Origin: Phormidium ambiguum IAM M-71
GTDB taxonomy: Bacteria; Cyanobacteriota; Cyanobacteriia; Cyanobacteriales; Aerosakkonemataceae
NCBI RefSeq assembly: GCF_001904725.1
Contig: NZ_MRCE01000008.1
Coordinates: 1 to 64,000 of the forward strand
Direction of reading: 5' to 3'
Length of the DNA: 64,000 nucleotides
Below the pieces are notes generated by a model. That model made no database searches, had not been told where the DNA came from, and saw only the letters and a list, made by a program, of their open reading frames with translations. A program made the translations under genes and the position numbers. Shown in pieces: positions 36,927 to 44,864 of the stretch. The first letter of the stretch is position 1. The number at the start of each line of letters is the position of its first letter.

Positions 36927-38573
36927 TTAAAGATTGAAAGAAACTTTGTACTTGCGATCGCCTTGCGGAACATTACGATTCACTAAATCGGAAACAGTTT
37001 TGGTATTTTGAATAATTTCCCAACCAACAGGAGAAAAAGTATCTTTATTAAAAATTTGCGGAGCCAACAAAGGATTAGTTAAAGCTTGGGAGAAAGCATC
37101 AATACCAATTACCCGTGCTACTAAAGGCGGAATTGCAGAATTTTCCCGTACATCTTCGGCGTACAATCCAACAAAGAATTCAATCTTATCAACATGACCA
37201 TACAACTCTTTTAACTTCTGTTGAGCATATTTATCTCCTGTAATTTGTTTGAAACTAGTTACTCTGGGATAACCACACATTTCTCGATAATCGTTATAGC
37301 TGGCTAATTGCGCCTGTCGCCCTAGTTTAATACTGGCTAGTTCAGTAGCATCAATAAAGGTGTAGGGTGTTCCTGCGATCGGAAAATCCGGTGTATTAAA
37401 TAAACCAATTCTAGTGCCAGGTTGAGAACAAGATTCTTCCATCAAAGCACCCAAACCTTTATCAATTAACATTTGATTATTCCAAAGGGATTCATACATG
37501 GGTGTTTGTTTGCCGTCATAAATGAAAGTTTCAGGAAGCGCACTATGCCAGCGATAAACAAAACTAAACTCGATCGCCATCCAATTTTCTCGATACCAAC
37601 TTTCCTTAGTAAAAGCTTCCGGGTCGGCAAAGAATCTAAAATTATAAGGCGTAATGTGGAAAATATACTCTTCCATGATGATATTTAAAACAATCACCAT
37701 GACGATATTTCTTGCGGTTTGAAACAACCTCTCATCATCCCATTGGGGATAATTTTTTGACAAAATATCACAAATTCGATTATGTTCTCTAATACATAAA
37801 GTGTTGAGCATAACATAGCCAATTTGCACGTTTGCTCGTTCGACTCCCATTGCAAATAGCTTAGCTTTCTTTTCCGGGGGTTGTCTTTTTTCATCATTAA
37901 GAGGTGCGTGCAAACCTTCAAATTGCGGATCGACAATACCATTTTCAGGATCGGAATAATAAAAGAGTGGATATTCTTCTTCTACGCCATCTTTGCGCTT
38001 TAATTTCTGAGTTTTAAATTTGCCGTCTTTAAAAGCTCTGAGCAGATTTGTTTGTTTTCGAGTTAACCCATAAACATTACACATATCTATTTGATGGTTA
38101 GAAGTATTCTTGAAGCGATTTTGCTGATCGATCCGCAGAAAACTATCAGTAAACCACTGTACCCAATAAGGAAAAAGTAAAGTAGATTTTTCTGAATAAA
38201 TTGTTTTTCCGTCTATTTTTTGGAATAAAACCTTGAGGTCTTCAAGTTTCGGCAAGTTTCCCTCTTTATTAAATTCCGGGTCGGGAGGTAAATGTCGTCC
38301 TGTATAAGTCTTGTCTGTCAGTGAATCCCAGGAAGTATATGTATCAGTTTTCTTGGGAAGATCTGTCCCGGGAATTTTGGGATCTAGGGTCATTAGGCTA
38401 TAGGGAAGAGGGCGAGTCGGAAGTTTATAAATGATACTATTCAGAAAAAATTTGTTGAGTTTACGTTTGAGTGGTTCATAACTTTGAACTAAATCCCAAA
38501 TTGGTTTGAAATGAGTCAAAGTGTATGCTAAAGCTTTGTTGCTAAATCCATCTCTAGATGTATCTCTTGCCAT
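36927..38573 (-). CDS. Cyclooxygenase-like heme peroxidase/dioxygenase
   Basis: 548 aa, animal-heme-peroxidase superfamily, closest in pattern to prostaglandin H synthases and linoleate dioxygenases. VYRWHSALPETF carries the radical Tyr and proximal heme His equivalents (Y340, H343; COX Tyr385/His388). LCIREHNRICDIL matches the conserved LWLREHNRVCDLL helix. NHQIDMCNVYGL matches the HGVDLGHIYG turn. The distal His position appears as Asp (QWFTDSF against QHFTHQF), which argues against ordinary peroxidase action. It probably adds O2 to an unsaturated fatty acid. There is no signal peptide or EGF/membrane-binding domain. Middle gene of the putative oxylipin cluster. Confidence 0.8.
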   Translation of the reverse strand: MARDTSRDGFSNKALAYTLTHFKPIWDLVQSYEPLKRKLNKFFLNSIIYKLPTRPLPYSLMTLDPKIPGTDLPKKTDTYTSWDSLTDKTYTGRHLPPDPEFNKEGNLPKLEDLKVLFQKIDGKTIYSEKSTLLFPYWVQWFTDSFLRIDQQNRFKNTSNHQIDMCNVYGLTRKQTNLLRAFKDGKFKTQKLKRKDGVEEEYPLFYYSDPENGIVDPQFEGLHAPLNDEKRQPPEKKAKLFAMGVERANVQIGYVMLNTLCIREHNRICDILSKNYPQWDDERLFQTARNIVMVIVLNIIMEEYIFHITPYNFRFFADPEAFTKESWYRENWMAIEFSFVYRWHSALPETFIYDGKQTPMYESLWNNQMLIDKGLGALMEESCSQPGTRIGLFNTPDFPIAGTPYTFIDATELASIKLGRQAQLASYNDYREMCGYPRVTSFKQITGDKYAQQKLKELYGHVDKIEFFVGLYAEDVRENSAIPPLVARVIGIDAFSQALTNPLLAPQIFNKDTFSPVGWEIIQNTKTVSDLVNRNVPQGDRKYKVSFNL

Positions 38574-38649
38574 GATTATTTTTCCTTTTGATTCTTTATC
38601 GAATATATTGCCTATCCAATTTAAGTTGGAAAATCTTTATAAAGTTTTC

Positions 38650-39672
38650 TTATTGCTCTAAATTTTCCAGTACTTTGGAGATCACTTTTTGCAGATTTTT
38701 GGGTCGATAGTCTCGGCGATTTTTCAATCGGTAGATGGCACTTTCATGAAGGTCTTCAATGGCATCACTGACTTCACGAAACTTGATTCCTGCTAATTTA
38801 AAGAATCCGGGATTGTTCTTAAATTCACATTCATAATTAGGATTGATTCCTGTGGGAATTGCAGTTATATCAAATTCCAGGTTTAACCCCAAGTTACCTA
38901 CTGAATCAATCATCCATTTTAAGGCTGCATCTGATAATCCGCTGTGTTCTTCCGTTCCACCGCCAACGCAGCCATGTTCCCCTGGAAACCATTTTTGAAT
39001 CACCCGTTGATTTTTTGCGTCAGGATGTGGTTTCATGGGTGTTACGTCGAAAACTTCGCGGATTTCGTCGATCGCTACAGCGTGCAAAGCATTCTGAATA
39101 AATTGATTTAATGTCGTGTCATGAAATCTGTAGCGCCTGTTTAGCTGATCGTGAAATTTTTTGAAGGGAGCTAGCCCAGGAATACCAAGAGAGCCAACGG
39201 TGTCAAAACAACCAAGTAAAGTGATGGGGACGCGACCGCCAAAGGTTTGACGGTAATTCACTGCTATTTTATCCCTTGGTTTAATGCCTCTGTTACGGTA
39301 AAGTTCGTAAGCTTCATGTGTTTTAGTGACGTGCGGGCGGTCTAAAAGACCGGAGCAATAAATCATTCCGGCTAAACTCCGAACAGTGTATGCGCCACGA
39401 CTGAAACCAAACATATAAATTTCGTCGCCATTAACATAGTTAAGACTAAGAAATCGATAGCCATCTTCGATGTTTTTATCAATTCCGAGTCCGGTCGCTC
39501 CGCCTAATACTTTTTGATACTCAGTTCCAATACCTTCATCGTAAAAAACAATTTGTGGAACCCCATCACTGGCGATCGGTTTTACAGCTTGAGCTAACTT
39601 AACCACATTACTAGGGTAAGGACTCTTCAAGTTTTGCCAAGTTCCATCACAACAAATTACCAAACGCTTCAT
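38650..39672 (-). CDS. DUF2235 alpha/beta-hydrolase (phospholipase-like)
   Basis: 340 aa. It matches DUF2235, a family including type VI secretion phospholipase effectors (Tle1) and fungal relatives. Start RLVICCDGTWQN is the family hallmark, and GFSRGA (S91) is the nucleophile elbow; later CFDTVGSLG holds a candidate acid. It lacks a signal peptide and the C-terminal regions of toxin effectors, so a housekeeping esterase or lipase is more likely. A GGAG site lies 8 nt before the ATG. It is the promoter-proximal gene of the three-gene cluster and might release the fatty acid used by the next enzyme (inference). Confidence 0.82.
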   Translation of the reverse strand: MKRLVICCDGTWQNLKSPYPSNVVKLAQAVKPIASDGVPQIVFYDEGIGTEYQKVLGGATGLGIDKNIEDGYRFLSLNYVNGDEIYMFGFSRGAYTVRSLAGMIYCSGLLDRPHVTKTHEAYELYRNRGIKPRDKIAVNYRQTFGGRVPITLLGCFDTVGSLGIPGLAPFKKFHDQLNRRYRFHDTTLNQFIQNALHAVAIDEIREVFDVTPMKPHPDAKNQRVIQKWFPGEHGCVGGGTEEHSGLSDAALKWMIDSVGNLGLNLEFDITAIPTGINPNYECEFKNNPGFFKLAGIKFREVSDAIEDLHESAIYRLKNRRDYRPKNLQKVISKVLENLEQ

Positions 39673-40325
39673 TATTCAATCTCCAGATTCTGTCAAGAAT
39701 AAAGTTTTTGGGCAAAAATAATTAAGAAAAGCTGCAAGTATTATTGCGTTTTATTAATTTTTCTCTGGTTACTTTTACTCTTATCTTTGGATGTTTTATA
39801 TCGTATGAGTTTATAGATTGAATCAAAAAAAAACTAACGTAAAATTACTTAAAATCTTGGCAATTTTACTAACATTAGTTGTTTTACTTATTCTGTTGAC
39901 ACAATTCCGAAAAATCAGTAATAATAGATTTTTTGTTCAAAAAAATGCTCAGTTCATTTTATTTTAGATTCTTTTTATATTCATAAACTTTTGGGAAAAT
40001 TTTTATTTTTATCTAAACAAAATAATTTCGAGATTTTTTTTTGCTCAATTCTCCTTGGTTGGAGTAGGGCAATAGCTTAATTATTAAATAGTGTAATTAC
40101 CCTAAAATTAATGTGAATAATCTGAGTTTACAAAAATCATTTGCCATCAAAGTTAGATAATCTATATGTATAAATTACTCTTACACTTGACATTCTCCAA
40201 CCCAAAAACAGATAATAGTAGATCGTCTGTCTATCCCTGCTCGGATCAGGTCAAGACATTCCAAAAGCTTGATTGGCGATCGCTACCAATTAAGCTACCT
40301 GTACGGCCTACATCAGCAAAAACAC
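39673..40325. other. Divergent region with a promoter and long leader of rplU
   Basis: 653 nt, AT-rich, no gene. On the plus strand a sigma-70-type promoter is visible: TTGACA (39896-39901), 17-nt spacer, TAATAA (39919-39924). It would leave a leader of about 395 nt before rplU at 40326. The frame of rplU stays open back to 40269, but those residues are unlike L21. The minus-strand promoter of the DUF2235 cluster must also lie here; none is clear. Confidence 0.45.
39896..39924 (+). promoter_or_regulatory. Sigma-70-type promoter candidate for rplU-rpmA
   Basis: A consensus -35 TTGACA and a near-consensus -10 TAATAA are spaced by 17 nt, the optimum. No other strong box was noticed nearer to rplU. 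Confidence 0.45.
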
Positions 40326-40712
40326 ATGACTTACGCAATTATTGAAACAGGCGGCAAACAATTACGGGTAGAACCCGGTCGCTTTTACGACGTTGAACTA
40401 CTGCACGTTGAAGCAGATACCGAAGTCACCATTGACAAAGTTTTATTTGTTAACAACGACGGCGATGTAAGTATCGGTCAGCCCTTGGTTGCAGGTGCTA
40501 CCGTTAAAGGCACCGTAATGCGCCATCTGCGGGGGCGCAAAGTCCTGGTTTACAAGATGAAGCCGAAAAAGAAAACCCGCAAAAAACGCGGACATCGCCA
40601 AGAAATTACTCGTTTAATGATTGATTCCATTAATCTGAACGGTACAGTAATTGGTGCGAAGAAAGAAGAAACTTCATCAGCACCAGCAGCTACCGCTGAA
40701 GCAGCTGAATAA
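40326..40712 (+). CDS. rplU: 50S ribosomal protein L21
   Basis: 128 aa from ATG at 40326, giving the family N-terminus [24 protein letters not shown]. Upstream codons back to 40269 are in frame but do not resemble L21. L21 binds 23S rRNA in the large subunit; the basic stretch [16 protein letters not shown] is the rRNA-binding region. An Ala-rich tail ([11 protein letters not shown]) follows, common in cyanobacteria. It is co-transcribed with rpmA 37 nt downstream. The long leader may carry regulation. Confidence 0.95.
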   Translation: MTYAIIETGGKQLRVEPGRFYDVELLHVEADTEVTIDKVLFVNNDGDVSIGQPLVAGATVKGTVMRHLRGRKVLVYKMKPKKKTRKKRGHRQEITRLMIDSINLNGTVIGAKKEETSSAPAATAEAAE

Positions 40713-40749
40713 TAGACAAAGTAGAAGTAGATAGATTTAAGAGGGAAAC

Positions 40750-41034
40750 ATGGCTCATAAGAAAGGTACTGGTAGTACGCGGAACGGACGTGACTCTAAC
40801 GCCCAACGTTTAGGCGTGAAGCGCTACGGTGGTCAAGTTGTTCGTGCTGGCAATATTTTAGTTCGCCAACGGGGAACTAAGTTCCACCCTGGTAATAATG
40901 TCGGTATCGGTGGCGACGACACTTTGTTTGCCCTCATCGATGGCATTGTTACCTTTGAAAGAAAGGGTAAAACTCGCAAGAAAGTTAGCGTTTATGCTGT
41001 TCCGGCTGCGGAAGCGCAAACAGTTACAGCATAA
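40750..41034 (+). CDS. rpmA: 50S ribosomal protein L27
   Basis: 94 aa. The sequence [31 protein letters not shown] is a textbook L27 N-terminus, which reaches the peptidyl transferase centre. Start ATG at 40750 follows GAGGG. It does not carry the cleavable N-terminal extension seen in Firmicutes. An intrinsic terminator follows at 41058. Confidence 0.96.
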   Translation: MAHKKGTGSTRNGRDSNAQRLGVKRYGGQVVRAGNILVRQRGTKFHPGNNVGIGGDDTLFALIDGIVTFERKGKTRKKVSVYAVPAAEAQTVTA

Positions 41035-41057
41035 CGAAAGCTCAACCCCACCCCCAA

Positions 41058-41090
41058 CCCCCTCCCCGCTTGCGAGGAGGGGGCTTTTTT
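41058..41090 (+). terminator. Intrinsic terminator of rplU-rpmA
   Basis: CCCCCTCC (41058-41065) pairs with GGAGGGGG (41076-41083) around a small CGC-TT-GCG core, followed by C and six Ts. A strong rho-independent terminator. Confidence 0.75.
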
Positions 41091-41208
41091 GAAGTTTTTT
41101 CCTGGGGATGGTGCGTTACTTAATTATTGCCCCTCCCTGTGGACGGGGAGGGGATTGGGGTGGGGTTCCGTGCAACGCATTTTCCTAGACAACTGGTATG
41201 AGATACCT

Positions 41209-41225
41209 GACTTCTTGAAGAAGTC
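41209..41225. repeat. Dispersed palindrome, copy A
   Basis: GACTTCTT-G-AAGAAGTC, with the flanking CCCC/GGGG arm partly decayed (CCT against GGGG). Same family as 45864-45900 and 62788-62820. Confidence 0.7.
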
Positions 41226-41411
41226 GGGGATCTAAATCTTAGGGGTACTAAAAATATTATGATTTTCTATTAGCGTATTTAAGGTAGTGCAGAGTTGAAG
41301 AAATAATTATTCAATTGAAAAAGGTTCAAAAGCTCAATGCTTTCTTTACCTTCTGCTCTCTGCCTTTCGGAAATAAGTAACTCCTCTGCAAAATAAGGTT
41401 TAAAAAAAGTC

Positions 41412-42395
41412 ATGTTTCCAATTCATCGCCCTCGCCGTCTCCGCACTTCTTCTCAGTTACGCCGTATGGTGCGGGAAACTGTTCTGACGACGAATGATTT
41501 AATATATCCTCTGTTTGCTGTTCCTGGTCAAGGTATCGCTAAGGAAGTTAAGTCAATGCCAGGAGTTTATCAGCTTTCGGTGGATAAGATTGTGGAGGAA
41601 GCTAAGGAAGTTTACGATTTGGGGATTCCGGGGATTATTTTGTTTGGGATTCCTGAAGATAAGGATGCTGATGCGACTGGCGCTTGGCATGATTGCGGAA
41701 TTGTACAAAAGGCGGCGACTGCTGTTAAGGAAGCGGTGCCGGATTTGGTGGTGATTGCTGATACTTGCCTTTGTGAGTATACTACTCACGGTCACTGTGG
41801 TTATTTGCAGGTTGGAGATCTGTCGGGGCGGGTGTTGAATGACCCGACTTTGGAATTGTTGAAGAAGACTGCGGTTTCTCAGGCTAAGGCGGGGGCGGAT
41901 ATTATTGCGCCTTCGGGGATGATGGATGGTTTTGTGCAGGCAATCCGCGAAGCGTTGGATGAGGCTGGGTATCAGGATACACCGATTTTGTCTTACGCGG
42001 CTAAGTATGCTTCGGCTTATTATGGGCCGTTTCGGGATGCGGCTGAGTCTACGCCTCAGTTTGGCGATCGCAGAACGTACCAAATGGACCCAGGTAACGC
42101 CCGCGAAGCACTCAAAGAAATTGCTTTAGATATCGCTGAAGGCGCTGATATGTTGATGGTGAAGCCAGCTTTGGCTTACATGGATATAATTTGGCGCGTT
42201 AAGGAAGCTAGCAATTTGCCTGTTGCGGCTTACAATGTTTCTGGTGAATATTCTATGGTGAAAGCGGCTGCTCTCAATGGTTGGATTGATGAGGAACGGG
42301 TGGTAATGGAAACTTTAACTAGTTTTAAACGCGCTGGTTCTGATTTAATTTTGACCTATCATGCTAAAGATGCGGCACGTTGGTTGAAAGCTTAG
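41412..42395 (+). CDS. hemB: Porphobilinogen synthase (delta-aminolevulinate dehydratase)
   Basis: 327 aa. It joins two 5-aminolevulinate molecules to porphobilinogen, early in heme and chlorophyll synthesis. Active-site lysines lie in [16 protein letters not shown] and [30 protein letters not shown] is also conserved. The metal site reads [14 protein letters not shown], the three-Cys Zn-binding type, not the Asp-rich plant form. It is monocistronic. ATG at 41412 gives the normal N-terminus [11 protein letters not shown]. Confidence 0.96.
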   Translation: MFPIHRPRRLRTSSQLRRMVRETVLTTNDLIYPLFAVPGQGIAKEVKSMPGVYQLSVDKIVEEAKEVYDLGIPGIILFGIPEDKDADATGAWHDCGIVQKAATAVKEAVPDLVVIADTCLCEYTTHGHCGYLQVGDLSGRVLNDPTLELLKKTAVSQAKAGADIIAPSGMMDGFVQAIREALDEAGYQDTPILSYAAKYASAYYGPFRDAAESTPQFGDRRTYQMDPGNAREALKEIALDIAEGADMLMVKPALAYMDIIWRVKEASNLPVAAYNVSGEYSMVKAAALNGWIDEERVVMETLTSFKRAGSDLILTYHAKDAARWLKA

Positions 42396-42402
42396 TTTTT
42401 AA

Positions 42403-42478
42403 ATGGTAGTGGGTAGTGGCATAAGGATAAGAGTTTTTTCCCATTATCTTGATTTTTATTCCCACTACCAACTACCAA
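42403..42478. repeat. GGTAGTGGGTAGT / ACTACCAACTACC filler
   Basis: Downstream of hemB, GGTAGTGGGTAGT and CCCACTACCAACTACC face each other across ~45 nt and could form an imperfect stem. Similar text occurs at 35517-35540 after psbU and near 50490. Confidence 0.5.
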
Positions 42479-42560
42479 ATAATTCAGTGTTTTTAGACAC
42501 CACACAAAGCTTGATTTAATTAGTACAATAGCCCGGTAAGATACTGGGGGTTTTTAAGGA

Positions 42561-43034
42561 ATGCAGTGTGGTCAAATTCGGGTTTGCGATCGCCAAGCAG
42601 ATATTGATATTCAACAATTACAAGATTTATTTAAACTTGCTGCTTTTTGGGCGCAAAATCGATCGCTTGAAGATTTAGAAATTGCGATCGCCAATAGCGA
42701 TCCAGTAATTAGTATTTGGGATGACGATCGCTTAATTGGATTTACTAGAGCTACTTCGGATTGCGTTTTTCGAGCTACAATTTGGGATGTGGTAATTCAC
42801 CCAGATTATCGAGGTCAAGGTTTAGGCAGGAAATTAATCGAAACTTTGCTCGATCATCCCCGAATTCGGCGCGTGGAAAGAGTTTATTTAATGACTACTT
42901 ATCAACAAGAATTTTACCTCAAGTTAGGATTTGAATTTCCTAATCCTAGTACTTCTATGGTACTCTACAACCAACGACGGATAAATTCTGCTTCTACAAA
43001 AGCGATCGAGAAAATGTTTGAAAAAACATTTTAA
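42561..43034 (+). CDS. GNAT family N-acetyltransferase
   Basis: 157 aa. The acetyl-CoA-binding motif is clear: IGFTRATSDCVFRATIWDVVIHPDYRGQGLGRKLI (R/QxxGxG/A in RGQGLG). The same RATSD..F.ATIWDVV.HPD core occurs in the GNAT at 48597, so the two are paralogues. Substrate unknown. It is monocistronic; its stop codon abuts a MITE-like element. An alternative start downstream is not indicated. Confidence 0.88.
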   Translation: MQCGQIRVCDRQADIDIQQLQDLFKLAAFWAQNRSLEDLEIAIANSDPVISIWDDDRLIGFTRATSDCVFRATIWDVVIHPDYRGQGLGRKLIETLLDHPRIRRVERVYLMTTYQQEFYLKLGFEFPNPSTSMVLYNQRRINSASTKAIEKMFEKTF

Positions 43035-43166
43035 TAGGACTTACGCAAAATGACGAAACATCGCGGATTGTAGGGACGGGTATTTGAAGTAGGATTATCT
43101 GTGAAATAGATTAATTTATCGGCTAAACTCGCCCCTACATTTCTCATTGAGTGCGTAAGTCCTATT
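43033..43166. mobile_element. MITE-like element
   Basis: 134 bp bounded by perfect 15-bp inverted repeats AATAGGACTTACGCA (43033-43047) and TGCGTAAGTCCTATT (43152-43166). The interior (TAGGGACGGG ... CGCCCCTACA) also has complementary segments. Ends of the AGGACTTACGCA kind are common on small non-autonomous elements in cyanobacteria. No coding capacity. It overlaps the stop codon of the GNAT gene. Confidence 0.65.
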
Positions 43167-43267
43167 TAAGTATCAATCAATCCACAACTGATAATTTGGG
43201 TACGGGAAGAGAAGAGAAATTCCGATTTATTTCTGTTATCTCTGTCCCGTTTTCGATCGCTAAGTAT

Positions 43268-44101
43268 CTACTTTTCTGCATCCATTATTTCTTGAGTACA
43301 CCAAGGAATTGAACATTGAATTTTAGTAAATTTTGAATTGTCTTCAACAGAAGGAACGCCTATAACTTCTAAATGCCCATTCATAAGTTCCAAAATAGTT
43401 TGGCTCATCATCAAAGATAATCCTGATGAAAGAGTAAAATCTCCATTTATAGGTAAGGGTTCCTTATCTTCTGAAATAGTTTTTAATAAGTCTATTGGTT
43501 CAGTCAAAGCTTCTAGGGGACGTTCATCTTCTATCCAAATATTAACATATTCTAATGCCGGATCTAAATGTACAGAAACTTTGACATTAATTGGTTCGAT
43601 ATATTTTAGTGGAGTATCTACTAAATTTAACAATACTTGTCTTAACCAGCGAGGATCTGCTAATACAAAAATGTCTGGCGCAGGCGTTTCAATTGTTAAA
43701 CGATGATTGCGATTCGCAGCTTGCAAATGAGTTAAATCATAAACTTGAGAAAGAACTTCTGATAACTGTAAAGGTTGAATATCTAATTTATTAGTACCGT
43801 ATTCAGTACGAGAAACGTTGAGAACTTCATCAATTAATCCTACTAGTTTTAAAGCGGAAGCATGAGCTTGTTCAATAAATTCTCGTTCTTCTTCGGGACT
43901 TTCACACAAATCTGAAATAATTAATTGGTGCAGACCGATTAAGCTATTTAAAGGCGATCGCAATTCATGAGAAATTCTTGCCAAAAAACCTGCTTTAAAC
44001 GCACTCATTTCCGCAGCTAAATGATAAGCTGCACGAGTTAACTTAAGTTCTTCGGAAAGCTCCGAAATATTAGGATGAGAATCTTGAGAGTTGTTCATCA
44101 A
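43268..44101 (-). CDS. Histidine-kinase-like protein with degenerate ATPase domain
   Basis: 277 aa. The HisKA part is normal (phospho-His H45 in ARISHELRSPLNSLIG). The HATPase part (~145-260) is not: the N box reads NLVDTPLKYIE, with Thr in place of the Mg-binding Asn, and the G1 box DxGxG is replaced by EDERPLE. Only a weak G2-like SSGLSLMM remains. ATP binding is therefore doubtful. There is no sensor domain or membrane helix. It may act as a scaffold or a phosphotransfer relay. It is transcribed after the tsaC-like gene but 139 nt away. Confidence 0.75.
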   Translation of the reverse strand: MMNNSQDSHPNISELSEELKLTRAAYHLAAEMSAFKAGFLARISHELRSPLNSLIGLHQLIISDLCESPEEEREFIEQAHASALKLVGLIDEVLNVSRTEYGTNKLDIQPLQLSEVLSQVYDLTHLQAANRNHRLTIETPAPDIFVLADPRWLRQVLLNLVDTPLKYIEPINVKVSVHLDPALEYVNIWIEDERPLEALTEPIDLLKTISEDKEPLPINGDFTLSSGLSLMMSQTILELMNGHLEVIGVPSVEDNSKFTKIQCSIPWCTQEIMDAEK

Positions 44102-44240
44102 AAGAGAGCTTAAAATTAAACATTAAACAGTTTACTTTTGCCAAATTAAATCTATCAAATTTCTCGACTACTTTGCGAACGAAGAAAACAAGAAACAAAT
44201 ATTTTTGTTAACTTTGTTCCGACTATATTTCATAGCCTCA

Positions 44241-44819
44241 TTACCAGAGCTTAATTTCTCCTTGGCGAAGGATTTGCCAACCATTATCCATCCATTTGGC
44301 AACTGTGGAAGGAACACCTGGCTGATTCTTTAATTCATCATTCCAGATCAAAATCTGGACGCGGGGAAATTGGGCTTCAATTTCTGCCATAGTTTCTAGA
44401 GGTGGCTGACCGGATAAATTAGCACTAGTAGTGGCTAATGGCCCTGTTTGCGCTAAGATTTGGCGAGCTATACTGCTATTGGGCACCCTGATACCAATAG
44501 TAGTCGGATCGAGTGGATTTACTGTAATTGGTACTTTATCAGAAGCAGGTAATACTAAAGTTAACGCACCTGGCCAATAGCGATCGGCAACTTCCCGCCA
44601 AATTTGCAATTCTTGTTGACTACCGAGACAAAAAGGCCAAAGTTCTTCCGCAGTCGCCCCCATCAAAATTAGTGGCTTATCCTGACTTCGTTGTTTAGTT
44701 TCAAAGATTAAATGAGATTTTTCTGGTAAAACAGCTAATGCTGGGACTGTATCTGTGGGAAAGCTGACGACAGCGCCAGATTTTGCACTACTTACCAAGG
44801 CATCTATTGAAACCTTCAT
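44241..44819 (-). CDS. tsaC: L-threonylcarbamoyladenylate synthase (YrdC/Sua5 family)
   Basis: 192 aa. It makes threonylcarbamoyl-AMP from Thr, bicarbonate and ATP, the first step of the t6A37 tRNA modification completed by TsaD (encoded at 53528). Family motifs: SFPTDTVPALAV near the N-terminus, KQRSQDKP (nucleotide-binding K/R pair) and TSANLSGQPP. The length matches the short TsaC type without the Sua5 C-terminal domain. It lies 45 nt after prmC on the same strand. Confidence 0.9.
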   Translation of the reverse strand: MKVSIDALVSSAKSGAVVSFPTDTVPALAVLPEKSHLIFETKQRSQDKPLILMGATAEELWPFCLGSQQELQIWREVADRYWPGALTLVLPASDKVPITVNPLDPTTIGIRVPNSSIARQILAQTGPLATTSANLSGQPPLETMAEIEAQFPRVQILIWNDELKNQPGVPSTVAKWMDNGWQILRQGEIKLW

Positions 44820-44864
44820 TGTTTACTTAACTTATTCACTAATTGGTTAATATTTAGATAAATT

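Larger units (their letters stand above)
41035..41411. other. Gap with terminator, GC hairpin and dispersed palindrome
   Basis: 377 nt without a gene. It holds the rpmA terminator (41058-41090), a second GC-rich hairpin CCCCTCCC/GGGGAGGGG (41130-41153), and a copy of the GACTTCTT/AAGAAGTC palindrome (41209-41225). The hemB promoter lies in the last ~150 nt and is not clear. Confidence 0.6.

Noticed and set aside
39960-40260. A small gene before rplU
   Set aside because: AT-rich with many stops; the in-frame extension of rplU to 40269 does not resemble L21.
43035-43166. Intrinsic terminator of the GNAT gene
   Set aside because: The inverted repeats are 104 nt apart without a T-run and fit a MITE-like element better.
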